From: Sapria himalayana
Taxonomy: Eukaryota; Streptophyta; Magnoliopsida; Malpighiales; Rafflesiaceae
Length of the DNA stretch: 64,000 nucleotides
Direction: 5' to 3'
NCBI GenBank assembly: GCA_029783825.1
Contig: JAREIK010014559.1
Location: 1 to 64,000 of the forward strand
Position 1 is the stretch's first letter; each line of letters opens with the position of its first letter. The notes under the pieces were generated by a model. The model was not told the DNA's origin. It saw nothing but the letters and a program-made list of their open reading frames with translations, and made no database searches. Positions 12,947 to 24,900 of the stretch are shown here, in pieces. The translations under genes were made by a program, and so were the position numbers.

Positions 12947-15900
12947 ACTAAAAGCCTAAAAACATAAATTGCTAAACTCCTAACGACGAAACCTCTCAAT
13001 ACTTAAATCATTAAACTGATATACATAAATAATAAATCATAAATCTCGTTTTAATTTTTATTCAGTATAATTTTAAAATTTTAATTTTAATTATTTATCA
13101 GTTTATTTTATAGAAATATTAATTATAAAATAAATTATTAGTGAGACAGATCTAATTTAAATTAAACCGGTATCCCTAAATAATAAATAATAAATCTCAT
13201 TTTTTTTCATTATAATTTTAAATATTCATTTTAATTATTTATTTGTTTATTTATATATAAATATTAATTGCAAAATAAATTGAGTTAGACAAATATAATT
13301 TATTTAAATTATTTTTCATCAAAAAATTATTGATAAACTTTTTAAAAGAAAAAAAATTTTCTAACCAAACAATTATTATATAGTAATATATTTTGCTTTG
13401 CTTCTAAATCATTTTAGGTTTTGTAATTATATTTTAATTGATATCTAACTTATTAATAATATATTATTAATTTATTTTTTGATCATTATTAGAATATTTA
13501 TCAATAAAAATATTTATATTTTATTTATATGATATATAAAAATAACTATAAACCACTAAATGCATTCACAGTTAAATCAGTAAACTTTTAAACCACATAA
13601 TGACTAAATACATAAACCATTAAACTGCTAAATACTACTTAATAATTAATAAATCTATTTTTTATTGCTATTTATTTTATTTTTAAATATTCATTTTAAT
13701 TATTTATTAGTGTGTTTATCTAGAAATATTTATTACAAAATAAATAATGAGTGTGATAAATATAATTTAAATAATATATTATTTATCTAATAAAATATAT
13801 GCTTATATAAGAAGTATAAATTTTTAATTAAAAATTATTATAAAGTAATATAAGTTACTTTAATTTAGAATAAATTTGGGTTTTGTAAATATTTTTTAAT
13901 TAATATCTATCTTAATATTAATAGTTTATAAATTTAATTTTTTATCATTATTATAATATCTATCAATAAAATTATTTATATTAAATTTATATGATATATA
14001 ATTATTAATATTATAATTAGAAAATATTATATTAAAATTACAAAAAAAAATTATTATTATTATATTTTCAAATGTTATAACCTATGAAAATGATAAAAAA
14101 TTATAAAATTTTTTTTTGTTATTTTATTTTTATAATTAAAACCTATAAACCACTAAAAGCCTAAAAACATAAATCGCTAAACTCCTAATGACAATCCCTC
14201 TAAATACTTAAATCATTAAACTGGTATACATTTATAATAAATCATAAATCTCATTTAAATTTTTATTCAGTATAATTTTAAATTTTATTTTAATTATTTT
14301 ATACAAATATTAATTACTAAATAAATTATTAGTGAGACAGATCTAATTTAAATTAAATAGGTAGCCCTAAATAATATATAAAATCTAATTTTTTTTCATT
14401 ATAATTTTAAATATTCATTTTAATTATTTATTTGTTTATTTATATAAAAATTTTAATTAAAAAAATAAATTGAGTTAGACAAATATAATTTATATAAATT
14501 ATTTTTCTTCAAAAAATTATTGATAAACTTTTTAAAAGAAAAAAAAATTTCAAAACAAAGAATTATTATATAGTAATATATTTTGCTTTTCTTTTGAATC
14601 ATTTTAGGTTTTTTAATTATATTATAATTGATATCTAACTTATTAATAATAGATTATTAATTTATTTTTTGATCATTATTAGAATATTTATCAATAAAAA
14701 TGTTTATATTGAATTTATATGATATATAAATTTAATAATTATTATAACTAAATATTGTATTCACTTTTGAAAAATGTTTTAAAATTTTTATATTTTCAAA
14801 GATTATAACCTTTGAACTTGTGAAAAAATAAAAAAATATATTTTTTTGTTATTTCATTGTTTAAATAAAACCTATAAATCACTAAATCTCTAAACACTTA
14901 AATCACTAAACTACAAAGTCTCGATACCTCTATATAGATAATTCTTTAAACCGATATACCATAAATAATAATTAATAAATCTCATTATTATTTGTTTTCA
15001 TTATAATTAAAAAAAATCATTTTGATTGTTAAGTTTTTTATGTTATATATATATTAATTATAAAATAAATTATGAGTTAAAATTATAATTTATAAAAATT
15101 ATTTTTTATCAAAAAATAGATAAGCTTATATAAAGAATAAAAATCTAAAAACAAATAATTATTATTAAGTAATAAATTTTGCTTTGCTTTTGAATCATTT
15201 TAGGTTTTGATATTATATTTTAAGTAATATCAATCTTATTTATAATAGATTTTTAATTTATTTTTTGATAATTATTAAAATATATATCAATAATATTGTT
15301 TATATTGAATTTATATCATATATATTTATTATGATTTTTATAAATAAATATTGTATTCACTTTTGAAAAAAATTTAAAATTTATTATATTTTCAAAGGTT
15401 ATAATCTTAAAAAAAGAGAGAATACAAAAAATAAATTTTTTGTTATTTTTTTTTTAAATAAAACCTATAGACCACTAAATGTTTAATTACTTAAATCAGT
15501 AGCTCATAAAACCCGAAACCCCTAAATACATAAACCTTATAACAACTGTATACTACTTAATAAATAATAAATCTCTTTTTTTTTCTATTTATTATAATTT
15601 TAAATATTCATTTTAATTATTTATATATTAATTTTTTAGAAAAATTAATTACAAAATAAATTTCGAGTGAGACAGATATTATTTAATTAATTTATTTTCA
15701 ATCATAAAAAATTATAAGCTTATAAAAAGATGGAAAATTTTAAAAATTAAATATTAATATTTAGTAATTTATTTTTTTTTTGAATCATTTTGTGTTATGT
15801 AAATATATTTTAATTAATATTTATATTATTAATAATAGTTTATTAATTTAATTTTTGATCATTATTATGATATCTATCATTAAAATTATTTATTTGAATT

Positions 15901-16147
15901 TATATGATATTTAATTAATAAGATTAATATAATTATACATGGTATTCACATTTCAAATGATTTTAAAAATTATTTTATTTTTAAAGGTTATAACCTTTGA
16001 AAATCTAAAAAAATCAAAAAAAAAATTATTTTTATTATATAAATAAAACCTATATAACACTAAATGCCTAAAAACATAAATTGCTAAACTCCTAAATGAC
16101 AAAACACCTAAATAATCGATCCAATAAACTGGTATACCATATATAAT
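12947..16147 (+). repeat. AT-rich satellite array, block 4a (+ orientation)
   Basis: Monomers with dyads at about 14067, 14800, 15400 and 15987. At 13540 the text jumps from GATATATAAAAATAAC to TATAAACCACTAAATGC, deleting roughly 250 bp including the dyad. Long-type monomers (internal duplication, BglII-like AGATCT) are present at 13000-13500 and 14200-14700. It ends at ATAAT, the 5-bp target of the LTR-like insertion. No genes. Confidence 0.85.
16143..16147. repeat. 5-bp target site duplication, left (ATAAT)
   Basis: Direct repeat flanking the 574-bp LTR-like insert; its partner is at 16722-16726. Low complexity makes chance matching possible, but the position agrees exactly with the empty-site satellite. 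Confidence 0.65.
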
Positions 16148-16721
16148 TGTTGGGCAATTGTGCTTCAATGGTAGTGAGATTGAGATACAGAAACACAGAA
16201 ATAACAGAAAACAAGCAATATATATCCCAATTCAGCAACCATCCATGATAGAATCAAAAAAAGAGAAATAAACACCTGAAAATAACATGGTTCGCTAGTC
16301 GCTCAGTACGACTAGCTAAATTCACCAGAAAATGCTTATGCATTACAGATTAAAACAACAGAAATGTCTTATGGTATGTATCACACAGAATAGTCACGAT
16401 AAATCGCACAGAGAGAAAAGAGAGAGATGATGAACACTTCCACGGGTCCAAAAACTAGCCGCCCGAAAATAAAATTACAAAACATTTTATTTTAAAATTT
16501 CTTTCGTTTCATTTAACCGGAGCGGGTCAGATCATGAGACGGTTCAGGATCTGCTCCGATTTTGGTATGCTGTCTGGTCTTCTAGACCTCCGTTATTGTG
16601 CTACTGCTACATACCCAGCCTCTTAAAATTTCCTTTCCTGCACTTACATGAAAATATTAAAAAAGAAAAAAATATTTGGTTATACAAACAAATTATCAAA
16701 AAATAAATTACATATACAGCA
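16148..16721. mobile_element. Probable solo LTR of an LTR retrotransposon (574 bp)
   Basis: The insert begins TGTTGGGCAATTG and ends ATATACAGCA, so it has the TG...CA termini of LTRs, and is flanked by a perfect 5-bp repeat ATAAT (16143-16147 and 16722-16726) that is single in empty monomers (CCATATATAATAAATC). The body is far richer in G+C than the satellite and has no long open frame. TGTTGG starts are common in Copia-type LTRs, but family and strand cannot be fixed. Read on the minus strand, a pyrimidine-rich CTCTCTC stretch lies mid-element, which might favour that direction. No second LTR or internal region is present, so a solo LTR left by recombination is the simplest reading. Confidence 0.72.
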
Positions 16722-16726
16722 ATAAT
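16722..16726. repeat. 5-bp target site duplication, right (ATAAT)
   Basis: Partner of 16143-16147. Satellite text continues immediately after it as GAATCTTAAATCTCATTTT. Confidence 0.65.
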
Positions 16727-19700
16727 GAATCTTAAATCTCATTTTAATCTGTATTCATTATAATTTTAAATATTCATTTTAAAAATTTATTAGTTTATTT
16801 TTTATATAAATATTAATTATAAAAAAAATAATTAATCAGACAAATATAATATTAATAATTTACTTTTAATAAAAAAATATAATTTTATTAAAGAAGTAAA
16901 AATTTAAAAACAAAAAATTATTATTTATTAATAAATTTTACATTGATTTTGAATCATTTTAGGTTTTGTAATTATATTTTAAATTATATCTATTATATTA
17001 ATAATAGTTTATTAATTTATTTTTTGATAATTGATAACATATCTATCAATAAAATTATTTATAATTAGTTTATATTATATATAATTATAATGATTAATAT
17101 TACTAAATATTTTATTCACATTTGAAAAAATTTTAAAATTATTATATTTTCAAATGTTATAACCTTTGAAAATGTGAAAAAATAACAAAAATAATTTTTT
17201 TGTTATTTTATTATTTAAATAAATCCTATAAACCACTAAATGCCTAAATACTTAAATCAATAACTCCTGAATCTCGAAAACCCTAAATAGATAATCATTT
17301 TAAACCGGTCTACCCTATATAATAAATAATAAATCTCAATATTATTTTTTTAATTATAATTTAAAATATTCATTTTAATTATTAATTCGTTTATTTTTAT
17401 ATAATTATTAATTATTGAATAAATTGAGTTAGACAAATATAATTTATATAATTATTTTTCATCAAAAAAATATAGATAAACTTTTCAAAAGAAAAAAAAT
17501 TCAAAACAAAAAATGTTTATATAGTAATATATTTTGCATTATTTCTGAATCATTTTAGGTTTTGTAATTATTTTTAAATTGATGTCTATCTTATTAATAA
17601 TAGATTATTAATTTATTCTTTGATCATTATTAGAATATTTATCAATAAAAATATTTATATTGAATTTATATGATATATAAATATAATTATTATTATAACT
17701 AAATATAGTATTCACTTTTGAAAAAAAATTAAAAATTATTATATTTTCAAAGGTTATAACATTTGAAAATATCAAAAAAATAAAAAAAATAAATTTTTTT
17801 ATATATTTTTTTAAATAACACCTATAAACCACTAAATGCATACACAGTTAAATCAGTATACTTTTAAACCCCGTAATGCCAAAATACATAAACGATTAAA
17901 CCGCTATATACTACTTAATTATTAATAAATCTAATTTTTAATTCTATTTATTATAATTTTAAATATTCATTTAAATTATTTATTTGTTTATTTTTATTGA
18001 AATATTTATTATAAAATAATTTATGAGTGCGACAAATATAATTTAAAAAATATATATGCTTATAAAAGAAGATAAAATTTAAAAATTAAAAATTATTATC
18101 CAGAAATATATTTTACTATAATTTTGAATCAATTTGAGTTTTGTAATTATTTTTTAATTAATATCTATCTTAATATCAATAGTTTATTAATTTAATTTTG
18201 ATCATTATTATAATATATATCAATAAAATTGTTTTTTGAATATATATGATATATAATTATTAATATTTTATAACTAAGTATTGTATTCACATTTCAAAAA
18301 ATTTTAAATATTATTATATTTTCAAAGGTTATAAACCTATGAAAATGAGAAAAAAATATAGGAAATTTTTTTGATATTTTATTTAGTTAAATAAAATGTA
18401 TAACACAATAAAAGCCTAAAAACCTAAATCGCTAAAATCCTAAATGAAAAAACCTATAAATACTTAAACCATTAAACTGGTATACACTAATAATAAATCA
18501 TAAATCTCTTTTTTAATTTTATTCAGTATAATTTTAAATAATTATTTTAATTATTTATCATTTTATTTTTATAGAAATACTAATTACACAATAAATTATT
18601 AGTGAGACATATCTAATTTAAATTAAAACAGTATCCCTAAATAATAAATAATAAATCTCATTTTTTTAATTATAATTTTAAATATTCATTTTAATTATTT
18701 ATTTATTTATTTATATATAAATATTAATTACAAAATAAATTGAGCTAGACTAAAATAATTTATATAAATTATTTTTCATCAAAAAATTATACATAAACTT
18801 TTTAAAAGAAAACAATTTTCAAAACAAAAAATTATTATATAGTAATATATTTTGCTTTACTTCTAAATCATTTTAGGTTTTGTTATTATATTTTAATTGA
18901 TATCGATCTTATTAATAATAGATTATTAATTTATTTTTTGATCATTATTAGAATATTTTAAAATAAATTTGTTTATATTGAATTTACATGATATATAATT
19001 ATAAAGATTATTATAACTAAATATAATATTTACATTTGAAAATAATTTAAAAAGTATTATATTTTTAAAGGTTATCATCTTTGAAAATGAGATAAAATCA
19101 CAAAAATAATTTTGTGTAATTTTATTGTTTATATAAAACCTATAAACTACTAAATGCCTAAACACATAAATCATTAAACTCCGAAACCCCAAAACCCTTA
19201 AATACTCAAACTTTTAAACCATCTTTAAAGGTTTAAGTATTTATAAATAATATATAAATATCTATCAATAAATAATAGTTATTAACTAATTTTTTGTTCA
19301 TTATTATATTTATATTTATATTTAGTTTATTAATATTTATCAATAAAAGTTTTATTTTTAATTTACATGATGTATAATTATTAAGTTTATTATAACTAAA
19401 TATTGTATTCACATTTGAAAAAAATTTAAAAATTATTATATTTATAAAGGTTATATAACCTTCAAAATTGATAAAAAATTTGAAAAATAATTTTTTTATT
19501 ATTTCATTATTTAAAATAAACATATAAACTACTAAATGCCTAAACACTTAAATCACTAAACTCCTAAACTCCTAAATACTTAAACCATTAAATAGGTATA
19601 CCCTAAATAATTAATCATAAATCTCATTTTTATTTTTATTCATTATAATTTTAATATTCATTTTAATTATTTATTGCTTTATTTTTATAGAAATATTAAT

Positions 19701-20165
19701 TGCAAAATAAAATTATGAATGAAACAAATATAATTTAAATAAAATTATATTCATCAAAAAAATTTATAAGCTTATAAAAAGAATCAAAAATTAAAAAAAA
19801 AATATTATTATTTAGTAATATATTTTACTTTGATTTTGAATCGTTTTAGGTTTTGCAAATATATTTTAATTAATATTTATCTTATTAATAATAGTTTATT
19901 AATCTATTTTATGATCAGTATTATAATATCGATCAATAAAATTATTTATATTTAATTTACATGATATTTAATTTTTATGATTATTATAATTAAATATTGA
20001 ATTTATATTTGAAAAAAAATTAAAAATTATAATATTTTCTATGGTTATAACCTTGAAAATGAGAAAAAAGCATAAAAATAATTTTTTGTGATTTAATTAT
20101 TTTAATTAAAACCTATAAACTACAAAATACCTAAATGCTTAAATTACTAAACTCCTAAATCCTGA
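16722..20165 (+). repeat. AT-rich satellite array, block 4b (+ orientation)
   Basis: Dyads at about 17155, 17753, 18330, 19068, 19450 and 20044. After subtracting the LTR insert, the 15987-17155 spacing is 589 bp, so the insertion is clean. A short 382-bp monomer between 19068 and 19450 contains a rearrangement at 19205-19245, where TTTTAAACC is followed by an inverted copy reading GGTTTAAGTATTTA. It ends in CTCCTAAATCCTGATA, where foreign sequence begins. Confidence 0.85.
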
Positions 20166-21315
20166 TACTACTCCACCACACACACATAGCGACGAACCAC
20201 AGTACACACGTGCACATATTCTTGTCCATTTTAGTGTAGCATTTAGAGGGGACGGAAAGTCCTGGAAGCATCCAGAAGTATGGGCCAACAGCTTGTAGAT
20301 GGCCCCACTAGCAAGCTGGGATGATAACATTCAAAAAACTGATGAGACCGAGCAAAGTGGTCGGGAGTAAACCTAGGAGTAGCTAGGAGTGGGTCCCACT
20401 AGCCCAATTAGGCAGCATAGAGGGCCACCAAAACATCGCCCAATAGGAGTAGCGGGTAATCCATGATTAATTGGAGAGCCGGCAATATCAGAAGCATCAC
20501 CAAGCATGGCTAGTAAGCAATGGAGTCTAGACCAGCCACACGGGAGCGAACAATTCAAACTTGTAGTTTATGTTTGTAGTCTTATTTGTATTTTGGACTT
20601 TGTATGCACCATGTACTTCTAAAGACGGATCATGACATACTCACACACACAATCTTTTCTGTTTTTTATGTAGCATGCAATGAGGGAAACTGGACCCATG
20701 AGTATCTCTAAGTGGGGCCCACTATGCATTTTATAAATACACATTAGGCGGTGTTGCACTTCCGGGAGCAGAAGACCCATCTTTATAGCATTTTGTAATT
20801 TTACTTGTATTCTAGCTTGGCTGTATGCGTAGATAATTAGACTATGAGATGGACCTCATTACACATGCTCACCGATGCATGCATATTTTTTGATATTTTG
20901 TCGGTGCAACATACAACCACTTCTTGGAGTTTGAGGAGGAAGCATTCTAACCAAAGATATACTATTTTGAGGACATAGGCAAATGCTTGATGCTGCATGT
21001 CACGCACATGCACAATCTTATATTTTCATAGTTTTAATATGGTGCATCATTCATGTTCCTCCAAAAGGCTTGGACAAATCCTAATGGAAAGGACGCAGTG
21101 CACATAATGACTCAATGTCAACTCTGAAGTCCGAGAATGCAAGGTGATTTTAGTTGTATTCGTATGCTTGTAATTATTAGGCACTATGTTTATTTATGTA
21201 TTTTATCCATAGAATCATTAAGGTGCATAGGATTTGGTGGGCTGGCCTAAATTAGTCAGCTTTTTAGACTCTTGTAAGTTGTGTGCCTAAATGATAAATA
21301 AAGTGTGTATTTTCC
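20166..21315. other. Unidentified non-satellite sequence with polyA-like tail
   Basis: Base composition is near normal, in sharp contrast to the array. No long or convincing reading frame is seen on either strand; the ORFs of about 60 codons at 20139-20330 and 20373-20558 have no recognisable motif. Several passages recur in diverged form. One is GGGAGC...CTTGTAG...TTGTATT (about 20541 and 20763). Another is GTGGG(T/G)CCCACTA (about 20391 and 20712). A third is a CACACA/TGCACA-AT-TTTT word (about 20207, 20635, 20863, 21003). The right part ends with AATAAA (21297-21302) 13 bases before an A-rich tail, as in a retroposed transcript or LINE 3' end. Family not recognised. Confidence 0.5.
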
Positions 21316-21332
21316 AAAAAAACAAAAAAAAA
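21316..21332 (+). other. A-rich tail downstream of AATAAA
   Basis: Sixteen A and one C follow an AATAAA signal at 21297-21302. The spacing fits a polyadenylated RNA copied into DNA. It could also be chance in an A-rich genome. Confidence 0.45.
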
Positions 21333-21333
21333 T

Positions 21334-21415
21334 CATAAACCCTAAACTTTAAATCCTAAACCTTAAACCATAAACTATTAACCCAACCCATAAACCCTAA
21401 ATCCTAAATCTCATG
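21334..21415. repeat. Degenerate interstitial telomere-like repeat
   Basis: A run of ATAAACCCTAAAC, TTTAAATCC, TAAACCTTAAACC, CCATAAACCCTAAATCC and CTAAATCTC words matches the plant telomere unit CCCTAAA with substitutions. It sits between the A-tailed segment and the minisatellite. The number of exact CCCTAAA units is small (two). Confidence 0.65.
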
Positions 21416-21434
21416 TTTTGCACTTTTATAATCA

Positions 21435-21965
21435 AATCACTAAGTGTTAAATTTAAATTGAAATTCACAACTTTTAGGAATGCCACAGATTTATCTTTTT
21501 GTATATGTAACATAAAGTCATGACTCAAGGGTTGAGTTATGGATTCAGTAACTTTCTTGCTTTAGATTATTGTAGCATTAGCAATGGTCATGATTGTATA
21601 TTTTGTCTCTAGAACACAAAATCATATCGATGAGAAAATACCATAACTTGTGTCTCTCTGTTGAACATATTGTTATGACACTAAGAATGATCATGAATAC
21701 ATATTTAATCACTATATACTGGGTCACTGTATTGGATATAACCATAGCTTGTGCATTTTATCTTTATATAGCAAAGTCATTGTACTAGGAATGATTGTAA
21801 CTTTGGACATTCCTCAAGAGAAAAAGTCATGACCCTAGAAATAGTTAAAGCTCGAGTACTACTCTTTATAACTTTCTATAGCTAAAATTCTTGGGATTGG
21901 AAATATCACTATGGTTTTTTCCTTTGATGTGTGAATTCAAGTGTCAATAAGAAAGAGTAATATTT
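21435..21965. repeat. Degenerate minisatellite, period about 52 bp
   Basis: Units start near 21460, 21513, 21567, 21618, 21669, 21721, 21773, 21823 and 21884. The recurring pattern is AAAGTCATGAC, CTAGGAATGATCATAAC, TTGTG, ATTTTATCTTTATAT. Examples are AAAGTCATTGTACTAGGAATG (in part, 21773) and AAAGTCATGACCCTAGAAATA (in part, 21823). Alternate units are sometimes closer to each other, for example ACCATAACTTGTG at 21640 and ACCATAGCTTGTG at 21739. A 64-codon ORF at 21594-21788 simply reads through the repeat. Confidence 0.6.
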
Positions 21966-22512
21966 TGAGCAATGATTAAAAGCTTTTATACATTTGAATA
22001 TGATTCATTTACATCTTTTTGGGTATTGTGAGCTTGTATAGATAACTCATTTAATATAAAAAGAAAGAAATGATACTTTTAATATCCATGAGAATATAAA
22101 AAGGGGGCTTAGACATGCCAATAAAATAAATATTTTGATTCTTGATTGAAAGAGAGCCCATACTTCTTGCCCTGCTCAAAATGCCCTGGGGCTAGTTTGT
22201 TCTAATAGGCTACAAGGTAGTTATTTTTTTAGAAGTGAACTATGTTTGAAAAAAATTGCATTGAGTGTGTGCATGAGAGATATTTTAGAAGAAATTACAA
22301 TAATCAATATAAATAGCATCCTCAACAACTAGCTATTTCAACACATTAAGGGTACAACTTTGGTTTAGTCTGTTAGCGTACATGAGCCAAATTACCTTTG
22401 AGAGCCCAGTGATTCAACATCAAATATGATGAGACATAATAGAGATAAGGTAAAAGCTCCTATTATTTTGGTTAGAGCTTTAGCAATCATTCTAGAGTTG
22501 TGAGAGGACCAA
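21966..22512. other. Unidentified unique sequence
   Basis: Moderately AT-rich single-copy-looking DNA with no clear ORF or recognised family. It joins the satellite near 22512, at a point about 90 bp further along the monomer than where the left edge (20165) leaves it. The whole foreign block therefore replaced a piece of a monomer; no target duplication is visible. Confidence 0.45.
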
Positions 22513-23652
22513 AATAAATTATTTTAATTATTCATTATAATTTTAATTTTAATTTTAATTATTTATCAGTTTATTTTTATACAAATATTAATTACAAAAT
22601 AAATTATTAGTGAGACGGATCTAATTTAAATTAAACCGTTATATCCTAAATAATAAAGAATAAATCTCATTTTTTTTTCATTTTAATTTTAAATATTCAA
22701 ATTTAATAATTTATTTGTTTATTTTTATATAAATATTAATTACAAAATAAATTATGAGTTACACAATATAATTTATATAAATTATTTTTCATCAAAATAA
22801 TATAGATAAACATTTAAAAAAAAATTTCAAAACAAAAGATTATTATATAGTAATATATTTCGCTTTGCTTCTGAATCATTTTAGGTTTTGTAAATATATT
22901 TTAATTGATATCTATCTTATTAATAATAGATTATTAAGTTATTTTTTCATAATCATTAGAATATTTATCAATAAAAATGTTAATATTGAATTTATATGAT
23001 ATATAAATATAATTATTATTATAACTATATATTGTATTCACTTTTGAAAAAAAATTTAAAATTATTGTATTTTCAAAGGTTATAACCGTTGAAAATGTGA
23101 AAAAAAAAATTTTTTATTTCATTTTTTAAATAAAAACTATAGATCATTAAATGCTTACTTGCTTAAATCAGTAAGCTCATAAATCCCGAAACCCCTAAAT
23201 ACATAAACCTTTTAACAGCTATATAATACTTAATAAATAATAAATCTCATTTTTATTTCTATTTATTATAATTTTAAATATTTATTTTAATTATTTTAAA
23301 GTTTAATTTTTTAGAAAAATTAATTACAAATTAATTTCGAGTGAGACAAATATTATTTTAATTAATTTATCTTAATAAAAAAAATAAGCTTATAAAAAGA
23401 ATGAAAATTTTAAAAATTAAATATTATTATTTAGTAATATATTTTGATTTGATTTTGAATCATTTTGTGTTATTTAAAAATATTTATATTTATATTAATT
23501 TTATTAATAATAGTTTATTAATTTAATTTTTGATTATTATTATAATATCTATCATTAAAATTATTTTTATTGAATTTATATGATATATAATTAGTAAGAT
23601 TAATATAATTATACATGGTATTCACATTTCAAAAAGTTTTAAAAATTATTTA

Positions 23653-23680
23653 ATTTTCAAGGGTTATAACCCTTGAAAAT
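23653..23680. repeat. Satellite dyad with compensatory changes (G:C form)
   Basis: ATTTTCAAGGGTTA followed by its exact reverse complement. Relative to consensus AAAGG...CCTTT, both arms changed (AAGGG and CCCTT) and symmetry is kept over 28 bp. Confidence 0.9.
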
Positions 23681-24798
23681 CAGAAAAAATCAAAAATAGA
23701 ATTTTAAATTTTTATTATATAAATAAAACCTATAAACCACTAAATAATCAAACCATTAAACCAGCATACCATATATAATAAATCATAAATCTCTTTTTTA
23801 TTTGTATTCATTATAATTTTAAATATTTATTTTAATTATTTATTAGTTTATTTTTTATAAAAATATGAATCAAAAAATAAATAATGAGTGAGACAAATAT
23901 AATTTTAATAATTTATTTTTTATCAAAAAAAATAAGCTTATATAAAGAAGTAAAAATTTAAAAACTAGAAATTATTATTTAGTAATATATTTTACTTTGA
24001 TTTTGAATCATTATATATAGGTTTTGCAATTATATTTTAATTGAGATGAATCTAATTAATAATAGATTATTAATTTATTATTTGATCATTTTTTAATATC
24101 GAACAATAAAATTACTTATGTTCAATTAAAATGTCTTATAATTATTAAGTTATTATAACTAAATATTATATTTAAATTTGAAAAAAATTTAAAAATTATT
24201 ATATTTTCAATGGTTATAACCTTCAAAAATGATAAAAAATCACAAAAATAATTTTTATTATTTTATTATTTAAATAAAACTTATAAACCAATAAATGACT
24301 AAACATTTAAATCTCTAGACTCCTAAACCCCAAAACCCCCTAAATACTTAAACCATTAATCCCTTATAACCAAAATAATAATAAAAAAATCATTTTTATT
24401 TGTATTCATTATAATTTTTAATATTCATTTTAATTATTTTTTTAGTTTATTTTTATAGAAATATTAATTACAAATTAAATAATGAGTGAGACATATATAA
24501 TTTAAATAAATTATTTTTTATGAAAAAAAAAGCTTATAAAAATAAACATAATTTCAAAATTTTAAAATTTTATTTTGTAATATAATTTACTTTGATTTTG
24601 AATTATTTTGGGTTGTGCAAATATATTTTAATTAATATTTATCTTATTAATAACAGTTTATTAATTTATTTTTTGATCATTATTATAATATATATTAATA
24701 CATTTTTTATATTGATTCTACAACAAATATAATTATTAAGATTATTATAACTAAGTATTGTATTCATATTTTAGAACTATTAAAAAATTATTATATAT

Positions 24799-24900
24799 TC
24801 AAAGGTCATAAAAATAAATTTTTATGACCTTTGAAAATCACCTTTGAAAATGTGTAAACAGGAAAATAACCTTTGAAAATCACGAAAATTCATAAAAATA
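24799..24900. repeat. Patchwork hairpin and repeated half-dyads
   Basis: TTCAAAGGTCATAAAAA pairs with TTTTTATGACCTTTGAA across a 4-base gap (TAAA), giving a 17-bp stem. Then CCTTTGAAAAT appears three times in about 70 bp. The intervening AAAATGTGTAAACA is a copy of sequence about 100 bp downstream (near 24944). Confidence 0.85.

Noticed and set aside
19233..19547. 104-codon ORF on the minus strand, and similar ones at 18926-19192, 25782-26030, 32856-33095 and 51524-51805
   Set aside because: They are read-through of satellite monomers: almost only Ile, Asn, Lys, Phe and Tyr codons. The same frame is broken in neighbouring monomers and no motif is present.
20139..20558. Two ORFs of about 60 codons on the minus strand in the foreign block
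   Set aside because: No recognisable domain or homologous partner, and the first starts in the foreign block but reads out into the satellite.
20166..22512. CACTA (En/Spm) element, from CACTA words near 20308 and 20389
   Set aside because: No CACTA at the block edges, no inverted termini and no 3-bp duplication; the words are internal and scattered.
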